Below are positions 1 through 8,671 of a DNA stretch of 42,586 nt, in pieces; within the stretch, counting starts at the first letter, position 1, and each line of letters begins with the position of its first letter. Under the pieces are notes generated by a model that worked only from the letters and a program-made list of their open reading frames with translations, was not told the DNA's origin and searched no databases. The position numbers and the translations under genes are program-made. Source of the DNA: Betaproteobacteria bacterium (GTDB lineage: Bacteria; Pseudomonadota; Gammaproteobacteria; Burkholderiales; CAIKXV01); the NCBI GenBank assembly GCA_947458835.1, contig CANHBC010000005.1, positions 1 through 42,586 on the forward strand, read 5' to 3'.

Positions 1-1
1 C

Positions 2-889
2 GAGCCGCCGCTGCCGGTCCCGGTGCCAGCTTCTGCGCCCGCGGCGGTGGTGCCGCCGGCACTCGCGCCGCGCCGGCTGTCGGTCAGTGCCTACCAGTCA
101 CTGGTCGACTGCCCCTACCGCTTCCATGCGCAGTTCCTGCTCGGGCTGCGGCTCGCGGAGGAGGTGACTGAAGCACTCGAGAAGTCGGACTTCGGTGAGG
201 CGGTCCACGGCATCCTGGCGCGCTTCCATGCCGACGTACCGAGCGTCACCGACCTGGGCGAGGCGGTTGCGATCGAGCGCCTGCAGGCCCTGTCGCAGGC
301 GCATTTCGCCCATGCGATGGCACGCAACTTCCTCGACCGTGCGTGGCTGCTGCGCTGGATGGCGCATATCCCCGCATACATCGAATGGCAGGTCGCACGC
401 GAGGCCGAGGGCTGGCAGGTCGCCGAGTGCGAGGCCGATCGCACGCTGCGGATCGAGACACCGGCAGGCCGCCCGCTCGAACTGCGCGGACGGCTGGACC
501 GTATCGACCGCCGGCCGGATGGCGCGGGTGGGCAGGTGCTGTCGGTGGTTGACTACAAGGCGCAGGCGGCCAGCGACCTGCGCAAGCGGGCCGCCGATCC
601 GTCGGAGCATGTGCAGCTGCCGTGCTACGTGCCGCTGGCGGGTACGGACACGGTGCAGACGCTGTTCCTGTCGATCCAGGGCGAGGCGGTGTCCTCACAG
701 CCCGGTCCTGGCGACCCACGTCCGGCCGCGCGGGCGAACCTGCAGCGGCTGGGCCGCCTGGTCGACCGCATCCACGACGGGACCCCGATGCCGGCCAACG
801 GCATCGAGGCGACCTGCAGCCACTGCGACATCCGCGGACTGTGCCGGCGCGACCACTGGTCGGCGCCGGCCGGAGGCGAGGCGCGATGA
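2..889 (+). CDS. addB: AddB-like PD-(D/E)XK nuclease, C-terminal part (5' end outside window)
   Basis: This is the C-terminal nuclease end of an AddB/RexB-type subunit, which with AddA processes double-strand DNA ends for recombination. The frame is open to the window edge, so the N-terminal helicase-like part lies upstream. The nuclease core is seen as GRLDRID followed by VVDYKAQ, where families usually have DYKTG. Four cysteines typical of the AddB iron-sulfur staple are present: one in CPYRF (codon at 110) and three near the end in a C-x2-C-x5-C arrangement (codons at 815, 824 and 842). The stop overlaps the start of addA as ATGA, which suggests translational coupling. A GTG at 23 is an internal codon, not a convincing start. 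The order addB-addA matches the known pairing. Confidence is high for the family; full length and the exact subfamily cannot be judged. Confidence 0.85.
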   Translation, partial: EPPLPVPVPASAPAAVVPPALAPRRLSVSAYQSLVDCPYRFHAQFLLGLRLAEEVTEALEKSDFGEAVHGILARFHADVPSVTDLGEAVAIERLQALSQAHFAHAMARNFLDRAWLLRWMAHIPAYIEWQVAREAEGWQVAECEADRTLRIETPAGRPLELRGRLDRIDRRPDGAGGQVLSVVDYKAQAASDLRKRAADPSEHVQLPCYVPLAGTDTVQTLFLSIQGEAVSSQPGPGDPRPAARANLQRLGRLVDRIHDGTPMPANGIEATCSHCDIRGLCRRDHWSAPAGGEAR

Positions 890-3800
890 CCGGGCAGCAG
901 GCACTGGTGAGCACGGCCCTGGACCCGCGGCGCTCGGTGGTCGTCTCGGCGTGCGCGGGCAGCGGCAAGACCTGGCTGCTGGTGTCGCGCATCTTCCGCC
1001 TGCTGCTCGACGGGGCCGAACCGTCGTCCATCCTGGCGATCACCTTCACCCGCAAGGCAGCGCAGGAGATGACCGCACGCCTCGACCGCCTGCTGGAAGA
1101 AGCGGCGATGGCCGACGACGGCCGGCTCGACCAGCTGCTGCAGGAGCGAGACGTCACGCTGCCCCCCGATGCCCCCGCGCGGACGGCGCTGCGCGAGCGA
1201 GCGCGCTGCCTGTTCGAACGGGTGCTGGTCGCCCAGCCGCCGCTGACCATTTCCACGTTCCATGGCTGGTTCATGCAGCTGGTCCAGCGGGCACCGCTCG
1301 AGGCCGGTACGCTGTCCGGGCATTCGCTGACCGAGGAGGGCAGCGCGCTGGTCGCCGAGGCGATGCGCCGCTTCGGCGTGAAGGCGTCGCGCACGCCGGT
1401 ACTGACCGAGGCGCTGGACCGGCTGTTCGAACGCTGCGGGCTCGAATCGACGCGGGCGCTGCTGCGCTCGTTCATCGACCAGCGGGCGTCCTGGTGGGCG
1501 ATGACCCGCGGTGAACCGGAACCCCTGCAGGCGGTCATTGCCACGCTGGCCGGCGCGTTGCCGGCGCCGCTGCGCGACGATCCGTCCCTCGATCTGCCGC
1601 TGCAGGCGCGTGGCGACGGCCCGCTGCTGCGCGACCTCGAGGCCTTCCGGGTGCTGCTGTCGACCAACAACCCGACCGCGACCGACCTGGAGCGTGCCGC
1701 GCGGCTGGAGGCGGCCGCCGCGACCGCCGACCCGCGGCGCTGGCACCAGTGCGTGCGATCGGCTTTCTACACGGACAAGGGCAAGGGCAAGCCGTTCTCC
1801 TGCAAGTCGACCGAAGCCCGGCGCAAGCGCCTCGGCGCGGAGGGGGAGGCGCGCTTCATCGATCTGTTCGAATCGATTACCGGGCAGCTCGATCGGCTGG
1901 CGGGGCTGCTACGCGAACAGGCGGCCTTCCACCTCGACGTGGCGGCGTTCACCTGCGCGGTGGAATTGCTGTCGCAGTTCGATGCGGTCAAGCAGCAGCG
2001 GCAGGCGGTCGACTTCAACGACCTCGAACAGCAGGCCTGCCTGCTGCTGACCGACGAGGACCATGCGGCCGGCTTGCATGCGCGCCTCGATGCCCGCTAC
2101 CGGCACCTGCTGCTCGACGAGTTCCAGGATACCAATCCGCTGCAGTGGATGGCGCTGCGTGCCTGGCTCGACGCCGCCCAGGCAGCGGGTGAGAAGCCCA
2201 CCGTGTTCCTGGTCGGCGACCCGAAGCAGTCGATCTACCGATTCCGCGGCGCCGAGGCACTGCTGTTCGATGCTGCCCGCGACTTCCTGCAGGTGCATTT
2301 CGATGCACGCCTGCTGGACCAGGACTGCTCGCGCCGCTGCAGTGCGCCGGTGATCGACCTGGTCAACGCGCTGTTTGACGGCAACCCGGCGTTCGCCGGC
2401 TTTCGCACGCACGAGCCGTTCGACCGTGCGAAGGACGGTTGCATCGAGGTGCTGCCCCTGGTCGGCGCTCGCGAGCGGCGGCCGCGCGCGAGCGCCGATG
2501 AAGATGATGCGGACGATCCGGCCGAGGGTGTCGGACCACTGCGCGACGCGCTCGACGCCCCGCGCGCCGAGGAAGAGGATCTGCGGGTGGCGCTCGAGGC
2601 TGCGCAACTGGTCGAGGGGCTGCGCCGCTGGCTGGGGCACGCGGTGATCGGCGACGACGGCCAGCCGAGGCCGGCGCGCTGGCGCGACATGCTCGTGCTG
2701 GTACGCACGCGCACCCGGCTCGAGGCCTACGAGCGTGCGCTGCGCGATGCCGGCATCCCGTGCAGCAGCTCGCGCCAGGGCGGGCTGCTCGACACGCTCG
2801 AGGTGCGCGACATGGTGGCGCTGCTGCGCGTGCTGGTCGCGCCCGGGGACGGACTGGCGCTGGCCCATGCGCTGCGCTCACCGGTGTTCTCGCTGTCCGA
2901 TGCCGAACTGGTCGAGATCGTGGCCGAGGGTGCCGTGCCGCAGGTCGATGGCGGCGTCCGACCGTGCGCGCCGCACGAACTGCACCAGCGGCTGCAGGCG
3001 CGCGCCGGCGTGCCCGATGCGGGCCCGGCCGTGCGCCGCGCGGCCCGGCTGCTCGAGCGATGGTCATCTCTCGCCGCCACGCGCCCGGTGCACGACCTGC
3101 TCGATGCGATCTACTTCGATGCCGACGTGCTGGCACGCTACCGCGGCGCCGTGCCTGCCGCGGCAGCAGGTGCGGTGGAGGCCAACCTGCTGGCGCTGCT
3201 CGAGCATGCGCTCTCGGCCGATGCGGGGCGCTTCCCGACGCTGGCGCGTTTCGTCGATGAACTCGACGAACTCGCCGGTCGGCCGGCGCAGGAGGCGCTG
3301 GACGAACCCGCGACCGATGCCGGCGACGCGGTTCGATTCATGACGATCCACGGCGCGAAGGGGCTGGAGGCGCCGATCGTCTGGCTGCTCGATACGGCCT
3401 CGCGTGGCCAGTCCGCGCGTGGCTACCAGTCGCTGGTGGAATGGCCCGCCGATGCCGCCGGTCCGTCGCATTTCTCGTTCTGGACGCGCGAGGCCGCGCT
3501 GTCGGAGTGCCAGCGTGCGGTGTCTGACCGCGCGAAGGCGCGGGCTGCGCGCGAAGAGCTCAACCTGCTCTACGTGGCGGTCACCCGCGCGAGGCAGGTG
3601 CTGGTGGTCAGTGGCCACCATCGCAACGGCGCCGACGGCGGCTGGCACGCGAGGCTGCGCGAGGTGGTGCTGCGGCTTCGTAATGAGGCTTCCGACCCTG
3701 GGGGCATCCTGTCCCACGGTCCCGGGCTGCCGCCGGCCGCGCCGCTGGCCAGCGGCGATCCGGCCGCGCCATCGCATGCCACGGCCTGGTCTCCGCTCGA

Positions 3801-4398
3801 CCCGGAAGACGCACCGACGCCCGATCCGCGGATGAACTGGCCGCTGCCCGTCGCCCCCGCGCCTGCGGTCGCGCCGGTCCTCAACCGGGCCGGCATGCGC
3901 TACGGCGACTGGTTCCACGCACTGATGGAGCGGCTCACTGAGTCGTCGGCGATGGTCGAGCCGCTGCCCGGCGCCTCGATGGCTGCGCGGCTTGCGCGCC
4001 TGGATGCCGCGCAGCGCGAGCGGATGCGCGAGGCCATCGGCATCGATGCCGATGCCGTCGCCAGCCTCTGGAAGCAGGCGCTGTGCGTGCTCGGCAGTCC
4101 GGCGCTCGCCCGCTTCTTCGATCCAGCGCTGTTCCGTCGCGCCCGCAACGAGGTGGCCTACCTTGACGCCACGGGCGCGCTGCGCCGGGTCGATCGCCTG
4201 GTCGAGTTCGACGACGAGGTCTGGGTCATCGACTACAAGACCGGCGACCCGGCCGCGATGGCGCCGTGGCTCGATGGCTATCTCGCGCAGGTGGCCGGCT
4301 ATGCGGTGGCGATGGCCGGGCTGCATCCGGGTCGCTCTGTCCACGCCGGACTGGTGTTCGGAGACGGCACGATGGTGCGCTGGGTGCCTCCCGTATAA
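886..4398 (+). CDS. addA: AddA-like UvrD-family helicase/nuclease
   Basis: This 1170-residue protein is a superfamily 1 helicase with a C-terminal RecB-type nuclease, the AddA partner of the preceding gene. It would unwind and degrade double-strand breaks in the cytoplasm. Visible motifs in order are Walker A (ACAGSGKT, residues 22-29), motif Ia (TFTRKAA), Walker B (DEFQDTN from 411), motif III (VGDPKQSIYRFRG from 443), motif V (TIHGAKGLE), motif VI (YVAVTRAR from 896) and the nuclease IDYKTG (from 1115). The ATG at 886 is chosen because it overlaps the addB stop and places Walker A at the usual distance from the N-terminus; the frame is open further upstream but that part overlaps addB. All catalytic motifs are intact and the length fits the family (about 1100-1250). 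Confidence 0.93.
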   Translation: MTGQQALVSTALDPRRSVVVSACAGSGKTWLLVSRIFRLLLDGAEPSSILAITFTRKAAQEMTARLDRLLEEAAMADDGRLDQLLQERDVTLPPDAPARTALRERARCLFERVLVAQPPLTISTFHGWFMQLVQRAPLEAGTLSGHSLTEEGSALVAEAMRRFGVKASRTPVLTEALDRLFERCGLESTRALLRSFIDQRASWWAMTRGEPEPLQAVIATLAGALPAPLRDDPSLDLPLQARGDGPLLRDLEAFRVLLSTNNPTATDLERAARLEAAAATADPRRWHQCVRSAFYTDKGKGKPFSCKSTEARRKRLGAEGEARFIDLFESITGQLDRLAGLLREQAAFHLDVAAFTCAVELLSQFDAVKQQRQAVDFNDLEQQACLLLTDEDHAAGLHARLDARYRHLLLDEFQDTNPLQWMALRAWLDAAQAAGEKPTVFLVGDPKQSIYRFRGAEALLFDAARDFLQVHFDARLLDQDCSRRCSAPVIDLVNALFDGNPAFAGFRTHEPFDRAKDGCIEVLPLVGARERRPRASADEDDADDPAEGVGPLRDALDAPRAEEEDLRVALEAAQLVEGLRRWLGHAVIGDDGQPRPARWRDMLVLVRTRTRLEAYERALRDAGIPCSSSRQGGLLDTLEVRDMVALLRVLVAPGDGLALAHALRSPVFSLSDAELVEIVAEGAVPQVDGGVRPCAPHELHQRLQARAGVPDAGPAVRRAARLLERWSSLAATRPVHDLLDAIYFDADVLARYRGAVPAAAAGAVEANLLALLEHALSADAGRFPTLARFVDELDELAGRPAQEALDEPATDAGDAVRFMTIHGAKGLEAPIVWLLDTASRGQSARGYQSLVEWPADAAGPSHFSFWTREAALSECQRAVSDRAKARAAREELNLLYVAVTRARQVLVVSGHHRNGADGGWHARLREVVLRLRNEASDPGGILSHGPGLPPAAPLASGDPAAPSHATAWSPLDPEDAPTPDPRMNWPLPVAPAPAVAPVLNRAGMRYGDWFHALMERLTESSAMVEPLPGASMAARLARLDAAQRERMREAIGIDADAVASLWKQALCVLGSPALARFFDPALFRRARNEVAYLDATGALRRVDRLVEFDDEVWVIDYKTGDPAAMAPWLDGYLAQVAGYAVAMAGLHPGRSVHAGLVFGDGTMVRWVPPV

Positions 4399-4399
4399 T
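4394..4399 (+). promoter_or_regulatory. Possible -10 element (TATAAT) overlapping the addA stop
   Basis: A perfect TATAAT hexamer sits across the addA stop codon (TAA at 4396-4398), 24 bases before the ATG at 4424. No good -35 hexamer is visible 16-18 bases upstream. It could give a short leader for the DUF2520 gene. A match to a six-base consensus in GC-rich DNA is suggestive but not proof. Confidence 0.4.
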
Positions 4400-4423
4400 C
4401 GGCGGCACCTTCCTGAGCCGACC

Positions 4424-5362
4424 ATGCCCGCCATCGAACCCGCCGCGCCGATCGTGCTCAACGTGCTGGGATGCGGCAAGGCAGGGCGCTCGATCGTACG
4501 CCTGCTGCACGAACGCGGCCTGTGTACCGTCGGTGGCATCGCGAATCGCTCCCTGGACAGTGCGGTCGCCGCCAGCGCGTTCATCGGCGCGGGCATGCCT
4601 TGCACCGATGTCGGTGCGATGGCGCCGGCCGGACTGTGGCTGGTCGGCACCAGTGACGACTCGATCGCAGCCATCGCGGCGGCGCTCGCGGCCAGCGGAC
4701 GCCTGCGTGCGGGCGATGTCGTGTTCCACCTGAGCGGCGCCACCAGTTCGGCCGCCCTCGCTCCCTGCGCCAGCGCGGGTGCCGCGATCGCCAGCGTGCA
4801 CCCGGTCAAGAACTTCAGCGACCCTGAAGCGAGCGTGCGCAGCTTCGCAGGCACCTGGTGCGGCTGCGAAGGCGATGCCGCCGCGCTCGCGCTGCTGCAG
4901 CCGGCGTTCGCAGGCCTGGGTGCCCGGCTGTTCCCGATCGACCCGCGCTACAAGGCGCTGTACCACGGCGGCGGCGCCTTCGCCTGCAACTTCGTGCCGG
5001 TGCTGGTCGAACTGGCGCTGCGCTGTGAAGAGCGCGCCGGGATACCGCGCGCGGTCGCGCTCGAGATGTTCGAGCCGATCGCGCGCGAGACGCTCGACGC
5101 GGTGTTCCGCCAGGGCATCGCGCCGGCGGTGGCCGGGCCGATCTCGCGTGGCGACGCCGGCACCGTCGCGCGCCACCTGGCGGCGATGCGTGCATGGGAT
5201 CCCGCCGTCGCCGATGTCTACGTGCGGCTCGGCCAGGTCGCCCTCGAACTCGTGGGCTCGCTCGGTCGGGTCGATGTCGACCGGATCGAGGCCACGCGCA
5301 TCGCGATGCTGTCGCCGGCCGGCGCGGCCGCATGTACCGTCCCCCAGGAACCGACCCGATGA
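4424..5362 (+). CDS. Rossmann-fold DUF2520-family protein
   Basis: This 312-residue protein matches the Rossmann-like plus DUF2520 architecture. The N-terminus has a dinucleotide-binding loop (VLGCGKAGRS, about residues 13-22) of the GxGxxG type, followed by WLVGTSDDSI and FHLSGATSS, typical of this NADP-reductase-like family. The second half carries SVHPVKNF and a helical C-terminal domain of the 6-phosphogluconate-dehydrogenase-like type (YHGGGAFACNF). The reaction of the family is not established; resemblance to pyrroline-5-carboxylate reductase and ketopantoate reductase suggests an NAD(P)-dependent oxidoreductase. The start at 4424 avoids overlap with addA and follows a possible -10 element. 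The stop overlaps the next ATG as ATGA, so it is probably cotranscribed with the hotdog gene. Confidence 0.8.
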   Translation: MPAIEPAAPIVLNVLGCGKAGRSIVRLLHERGLCTVGGIANRSLDSAVAASAFIGAGMPCTDVGAMAPAGLWLVGTSDDSIAAIAAALAASGRLRAGDVVFHLSGATSSAALAPCASAGAAIASVHPVKNFSDPEASVRSFAGTWCGCEGDAAALALLQPAFAGLGARLFPIDPRYKALYHGGGAFACNFVPVLVELALRCEERAGIPRAVALEMFEPIARETLDAVFRQGIAPAVAGPISRGDAGTVARHLAAMRAWDPAVADVYVRLGQVALELVGSLGRVDVDRIEATRIAMLSPAGAAACTVPQEPTR

Positions 5363-6345
5363 ACGACAAACGTCCGTCCCCGACCCTGCCGGATGCCGCC
5401 GCCGACGCGCTGCGCAACCGTGTCCTGCAGGCGATCGCCGACAACCGCACTCCCGGCCTGCATTTCGTCGGCCACCTGATGGGCACGAACTGGGACGAGG
5501 TCACGGCGGCGCAGGCGCGGCTGTCCATCGAGGTCGCGCCGCAGGTCGCGGACGCCGATGGCGAAGCCAACCTGGTGGTGGTCACGACCCTGGTCGACAT
5601 GGCGCTGGCCAATGCGATCCGTGCGCGCCTGTCGATGGAATCGGGCATGCGCCTGGGGACGGTCAGCCTGCACATCGCGTTCACCGGCGTGCCGCTCGCC
5701 GGATGCCTGGAGGCGGTGGCGCACTGTGAGGGCTGGGTCGAGGGCGCATTGACGCGGCAGGGCATCGCACACTGCCGACTCAGCGCCGGCGGGCGTGTCG
5801 CCGCGATCGCCTCCGGGACGTTCATGGAACTGCCGCCGCCGGTCGGGGTGACCCTGGCGCCGCTGCCGTGGCAGCCGGGGGGGCGCCCGCCCGGTGACAC
5901 GATCGCCCTGCGCGACCTCGACGCGCGCGAACGCGGCATCTGGAAACGCGCCGACGAAGCGATCCGGCGGGCCGATGGTCGCACCGGTTTCATCGAGCAC
6001 CTGTTCGCGCAGTTCGCGGTACCGGACGGCGCCGGGCGGGCGCATTGCCGGATGCCGATGGGGCTGCACGCCGGCAACCGCGTCGGCCACGCCCAGGGCG
6101 GGGTGACCTTCGCGCTCGCGGCACGCACGGCCTGCGCAGCCGCGCCCGCTGGCCACCGGCTGGTCGAGGCCTCGGCCTGGTACCTCAGTCCCGGCGAGGG
6201 GCGGTCGCTGAAGGCGGCCGCGAAGGTGAGCCGTGCCGGGCGCCGCCTGTCGGTGGTCGATACCGTCGTCAGCGGCAAGGGCAACAGCCGCACCCTCGAG
6301 ATGGTGTCGTCGCATTGTGCCTGCGAGGTGCCGTCCGCCGGCTGA
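5359..6345 (+). CDS. Tandem hotdog-fold thioesterase-like protein
   Basis: This 328-residue protein appears to contain two hotdog domains of the PaaI/4HBT thioesterase type in a row. The first spans about residues 30-160 and the second about 210-328. The second has the clearer signature: GLHAGNRVGHAQGGVTFALA, then a strand-rich tail ending in MVSSH. In PaaI-like enzymes the HxGxxxG-type segment positions the catalytic water and the CoA thioester. In the first repeat the corresponding stretch reads VTTLVDMALANAIR, so it may be only structural. The ATG overlaps the previous stop. Substrate is unknown; acyl-CoA hydrolysis is inferred from the fold. The protein is longer than single-domain thioesterases (130-160 residues), which is why a duplication is proposed. 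Confidence 0.72.
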   Translation: MNDKRPSPTLPDAAADALRNRVLQAIADNRTPGLHFVGHLMGTNWDEVTAAQARLSIEVAPQVADADGEANLVVVTTLVDMALANAIRARLSMESGMRLGTVSLHIAFTGVPLAGCLEAVAHCEGWVEGALTRQGIAHCRLSAGGRVAAIASGTFMELPPPVGVTLAPLPWQPGGRPPGDTIALRDLDARERGIWKRADEAIRRADGRTGFIEHLFAQFAVPDGAGRAHCRMPMGLHAGNRVGHAQGGVTFALAARTACAAAPAGHRLVEASAWYLSPGEGRSLKAAAKVSRAGRRLSVVDTVVSGKGNSRTLEMVSSHCACEVPSAG

Positions 6346-6413
6346 ATGGGACAGCCGCGGGGCACCGGCCGGCGAATGCTGGCCGCGCGGCGCAGGAAGT
6401 GGCACGATAGACC

Positions 6414-6854
6414 ATGGACTCGCTACGCGCCTACATCGATCGCTTCACCGCCGACACGCTCGACCGCTGCACCCGATGCGGACGCTGCTTCGAGGCCTGT
6501 CCGATGACTGCCTATGCACCAGGCCTGGCCGGGGCTTCCCCTTCTGCCGTGGTCGAGGGGCTGCTGCCGCTGCTGCAGGGCGGGCAGGGCAGCGAAGCGG
6601 CGGTCTCGTGGGTCAAGGTCTGCACCCAGTCGTCGCGCTGCACCGAGGCCTGCCCGGAAGGCATCAACGCGATGCTGATGGTGCGCGTCGCGCGCATGGG
6701 TGCGCTCGGGTCGCTGGGTGCCGAGGCGCAGATGAAGCCCACCGAGGACCCGCTGTTCTTCCGCAAGATCGAGGCGTTCGCCGCCACGCAGCTCGCCCCT
6801 GACGAGATCCAGCAGTGGCATCGTGCGGGCCCCCAGGAGCGCAAGGCATCATGA
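6414..6854 (+). CDS. HdrC-like two-cluster ferredoxin subunit
   Basis: This 146-residue protein has two cysteine motifs. The first is a standard [4Fe-4S] motif, C19-x2-C22-x2-C25-x3-C29-P. The second is C70-x5-C76-x3-C80-P-x-G, with serine 73 where a fourth cysteine would normally stand. That second pattern resembles the [3Fe-4S] site of succinate dehydrogenase SdhB rather than a ferredoxin site. There is no signal peptide or membrane segment. It overlaps the following HdrB-like gene by ATGA, so the two probably form a complex that passes electrons. A flavin subunit (HdrA, GlpC/LutB or dehydrogenase) is not adjacent. The electron donor and acceptor are therefore unknown. Confidence 0.8.
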   Translation: MDSLRAYIDRFTADTLDRCTRCGRCFEACPMTAYAPGLAGASPSAVVEGLLPLLQGGQGSEAAVSWVKVCTQSSRCTEACPEGINAMLMVRVARMGALGSLGAEAQMKPTEDPLFFRKIEAFAATQLAPDEIQQWHRAGPQERKAS

Positions 6855-7750
6855 GTGACAGGGTAGTGTTCTGGTACGGCTGCAACGTGGTTCGCCACGG
6901 CGACATCATCCACGGCTCGATCGAGATCCTGCGCGCGATCGGCCTGGAGGTGGCACCGGTCGGCGGCCCCGGCTACTGCTGCGGCACGTCGAAGGACGCA
7001 AACCTGCGCGCCGCCGATGGCATGGCGCAGCGCACGGTCGGGAAGTTCAACGACCTCACCCTGCGCCTGGTCGAGGATCGCCCGGCGGACCCGGCGGCGA
7101 CCGGTTCGCCCGCGGTAGCGCCGGCGTCGGTGGTCACCTGGTGCCCCTCGTGCCATCGGCACATGAACCAGTTCATGGAAGGCTACACCGACCCGCAGTT
7201 CCCGATGTCGCACTTCACCCAGGTCGTCCACGCCGCGCGCGAGCGCCTGCGCGAACGGCTGGTGCATCCGGTGAACCGGCGCGTCGTCCTGCACCGGCAT
7301 TTCGGTTTCCGCGAGGTCGACGTGAACCCGCTGGTCGAGGACCTCCTGCGGCTGGTGCCCGGCCTCGAGCTGGTCGACAGTGACGTCGCGGTGCCGGGTC
7401 ACATGTGTTCGGCGCTGGCTTCGGTGCCCGCGGCGCTGAAGGACGTCACGCGCGGGGTCTGCGACCTGGCGCGCGAGGCGCGTGCGGACACGGTGGTCAC
7501 CGTGTTCCACTCCTGCCAGCGCATGCTGTGTGCCCTCGAGGCGAGCGAGCCGTTCGCGGTGGTGAACTACGTGTCGCTGCTGTGCGAGGCGATGGGTCTG
7601 CCGCTGCAGGACGAATACAAGGCGTGGAAGCTCGCCGGCAGCGAGGCGGCGGTGCTCGAGTGCATCGGCGCCGAGCGCGTGGCACAGTTGGGCGAGACCT
7701 TCGTGCGCGAGCAACTGGTGCCGGAACTGCTGCGTCCGCCCCAGAAGTAG
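6851..7750 (+). CDS. HdrB-like CCG-domain protein
   Basis: This 299-residue protein belongs to the heterodisulfide-reductase-related group with cysteine-rich CCG domains. The first domain is complete: C11, C43-C44 (GYCCG), C98 and C101 (WCPSCH), although about 20 extra Ala/Pro-rich residues separate CCG from CxxC. The second domain is degenerate: H148/H150 stand where the first cysteine is expected, HMC186 replaces CCG, and the last pair is C222-x4-C227. A single catalytic cluster is therefore more likely than two. The ATG overlaps the HdrC-like stop, which supports a two-subunit complex. Known relatives (HdrB, GlpC, LutA) couple Fe-S chemistry to disulfide or hydroxy-acid oxidation. The role here is not determined. 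Confidence 0.8.
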   Translation: MSDRVVFWYGCNVVRHGDIIHGSIEILRAIGLEVAPVGGPGYCCGTSKDANLRAADGMAQRTVGKFNDLTLRLVEDRPADPAATGSPAVAPASVVTWCPSCHRHMNQFMEGYTDPQFPMSHFTQVVHAARERLRERLVHPVNRRVVLHRHFGFREVDVNPLVEDLLRLVPGLELVDSDVAVPGHMCSALASVPAALKDVTRGVCDLAREARADTVVTVFHSCQRMLCALEASEPFAVVNYVSLLCEAMGLPLQDEYKAWKLAGSEAAVLECIGAERVAQLGETFVREQLVPELLRPPQK

Positions 7751-7761
7751 TACCGGGCGTA

Positions 7762-7779
7762 CGTTCAGCGTTGCTGACG
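7762..7779 (+). terminator. Possible hairpin after the HdrB-like gene
   Basis: An imperfect stem (CGT-CAGC pairing with GCTG-ACG, one bulged T, three-base loop) lies 11 bases past the stop at 7750. There is no T-run after it, so a factor-independent terminator is only a weak possibility. Confidence 0.27.
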
Positions 7780-7879
7780 GGGTGCCGTCGGCGGACTGTC
7801 CATTCCCTCGATGCCGGGCGTGCCTTCGGGCATGCCGCGTGCGGGTACGTCGCACCGACACGGGCGAGAGGAGACGACG

Positions 7880-8110
7880 ATGATCAGGCTGTTGACCGGA
7901 CTGGCCGTGCTGGCCGCGGGGGCGGCGACGCTGGTGATGGGCGGTGCCCGCATCCGTTCGGAGCGAACGCTGGAGCACGAGACTGCACTGGCCCGCTGGG
8001 AAGACGACGGCGGACCACCGGCGGGCGTGCCGCAGGGCGTGGGCGCCACTGATCCGTCTGGCATGAGCGCGGACTGGCCCCGATCCGGCGCTGCCGGCAC
8101 GGACGGCTGA
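7880..8110 (+). CDS. Small protein with N-terminal membrane segment
   Basis: This 76-residue product is preceded by a good ribosome site (GAGAGGAGA, 5-6 bases before the ATG). Residues 3-21 form one hydrophobic segment rich in Leu, Ala and Gly, followed by a basic turn (RIRSER) and a hydrophilic, Gly/Pro-rich tail of about 50 residues. That layout suggests a single-pass inner-membrane protein or an uncleaved signal anchor. No family is recognised. It sits at the edge of a cluster of small stress and envelope genes, so a similar setting is plausible. Reality as a gene rests on the ribosome site and the membrane segment; it could be lineage-specific. Confidence 0.5.
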   Translation: MIRLLTGLAVLAAGAATLVMGGARIRSERTLEHETALARWEDDGGPPAGVPQGVGATDPSGMSADWPRSGAAGTDG

Positions 8111-8258
8111 CGCGTCCTGGCGGTGCCTGCAGTCCTGGACTCGGTGGCGTCTGGACCAGAGGCGGCGACTTCGGCGCAGGCAAGGGGTCTGCGGGAGCGC
8201 GCTGTCGGGCGCAGCGTAGCGCAGTCACGGACGGCAAGGGCGGGATGTGGGCCTTTGT

Positions 8259-8594
8259 TCATTCTGGCCCTCCCGCCGAGGCATGGCCGCGGTCGATCGG
8301 TGCGGGGGCAGGACTGTGGGCGTGTCCGCCGCCCACCGGCAGGCGCCCGCGTCGCCCGCGGGGCGCCTCGTATTCGCGCAGTCGGTTGCAGAGCGTTTTC
8401 AGGCTTACGGCGAGGGCCGCCGCCGTACGCTCGCGGCGCCCACCGAAACGCGCCAGCGTGGCGAGCATCACCTGCCGCTCGATGTCCGCCAGGTCGGTAC
8501 CCACTTCGAAGGCCAGGTGCAGGGGATCCTCCCCGGTCCCCGGGCCGGATGCGAGGACGCCGTGTGGCTCCTCGACCTGCGGTGCGCCGGGCAC
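8259..8594 (-). CDS. Orphan Fis-type helix-turn-helix protein, possible remnant of a sigma-54 activator
   Basis: About 111 residues if the GTG at 8594 is used. Residues 32-75 match the C-terminal Fis-type DNA-binding domain of NtrC-family regulators: VGTDLADIERQVMLATLARF, then GGRRERTAAALAVSLKTLCNRL, where the second helix-turn-helix is clear. The receiver and AAA+ sigma-54-activating domains are absent; only about 100 bases of open frame lie upstream before a stop at 8694-8696, and no ATG is present there. It may be a stand-alone DNA-binding protein or a decayed end of a larger regulator. It is divergent from the yqjD-like gene at 8672, whose promoter it might control, and an rpoN gene lies 5 kb away. 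The start codon is uncertain. Confidence 0.55.
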   Translation of the reverse strand: MPGAPQVEEPHGVLASGPGTGEDPLHLAFEVGTDLADIERQVMLATLARFGGRRERTAAALAVSLKTLCNRLREYEAPRGRRGRLPVGGGHAHSPAPAPIDRGHASAGGPE

Positions 8595-8671
8595 GTCCGT
8601 TGCCTGCGTAAGGACGGGCAGGGGTTGCCGAGCCGCGCGACCCCGTCGATCGACACCACTGGAGATCCAAC

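Noticed and set aside
3064-4854. Long open frame on the minus strand opposite addA
   Set aside because: It lies opposite an intact helicase/nuclease gene, is rich in Arg, Gly and His with no motif, and is typical of antisense frames in GC-rich DNA.
6396-6413. Sigma-54 promoter in front of the HdrC-like gene (TGGCAC at the right place)
   Set aside because: The -24 half is present but no GC at -12 with correct spacing, so the match is incomplete.
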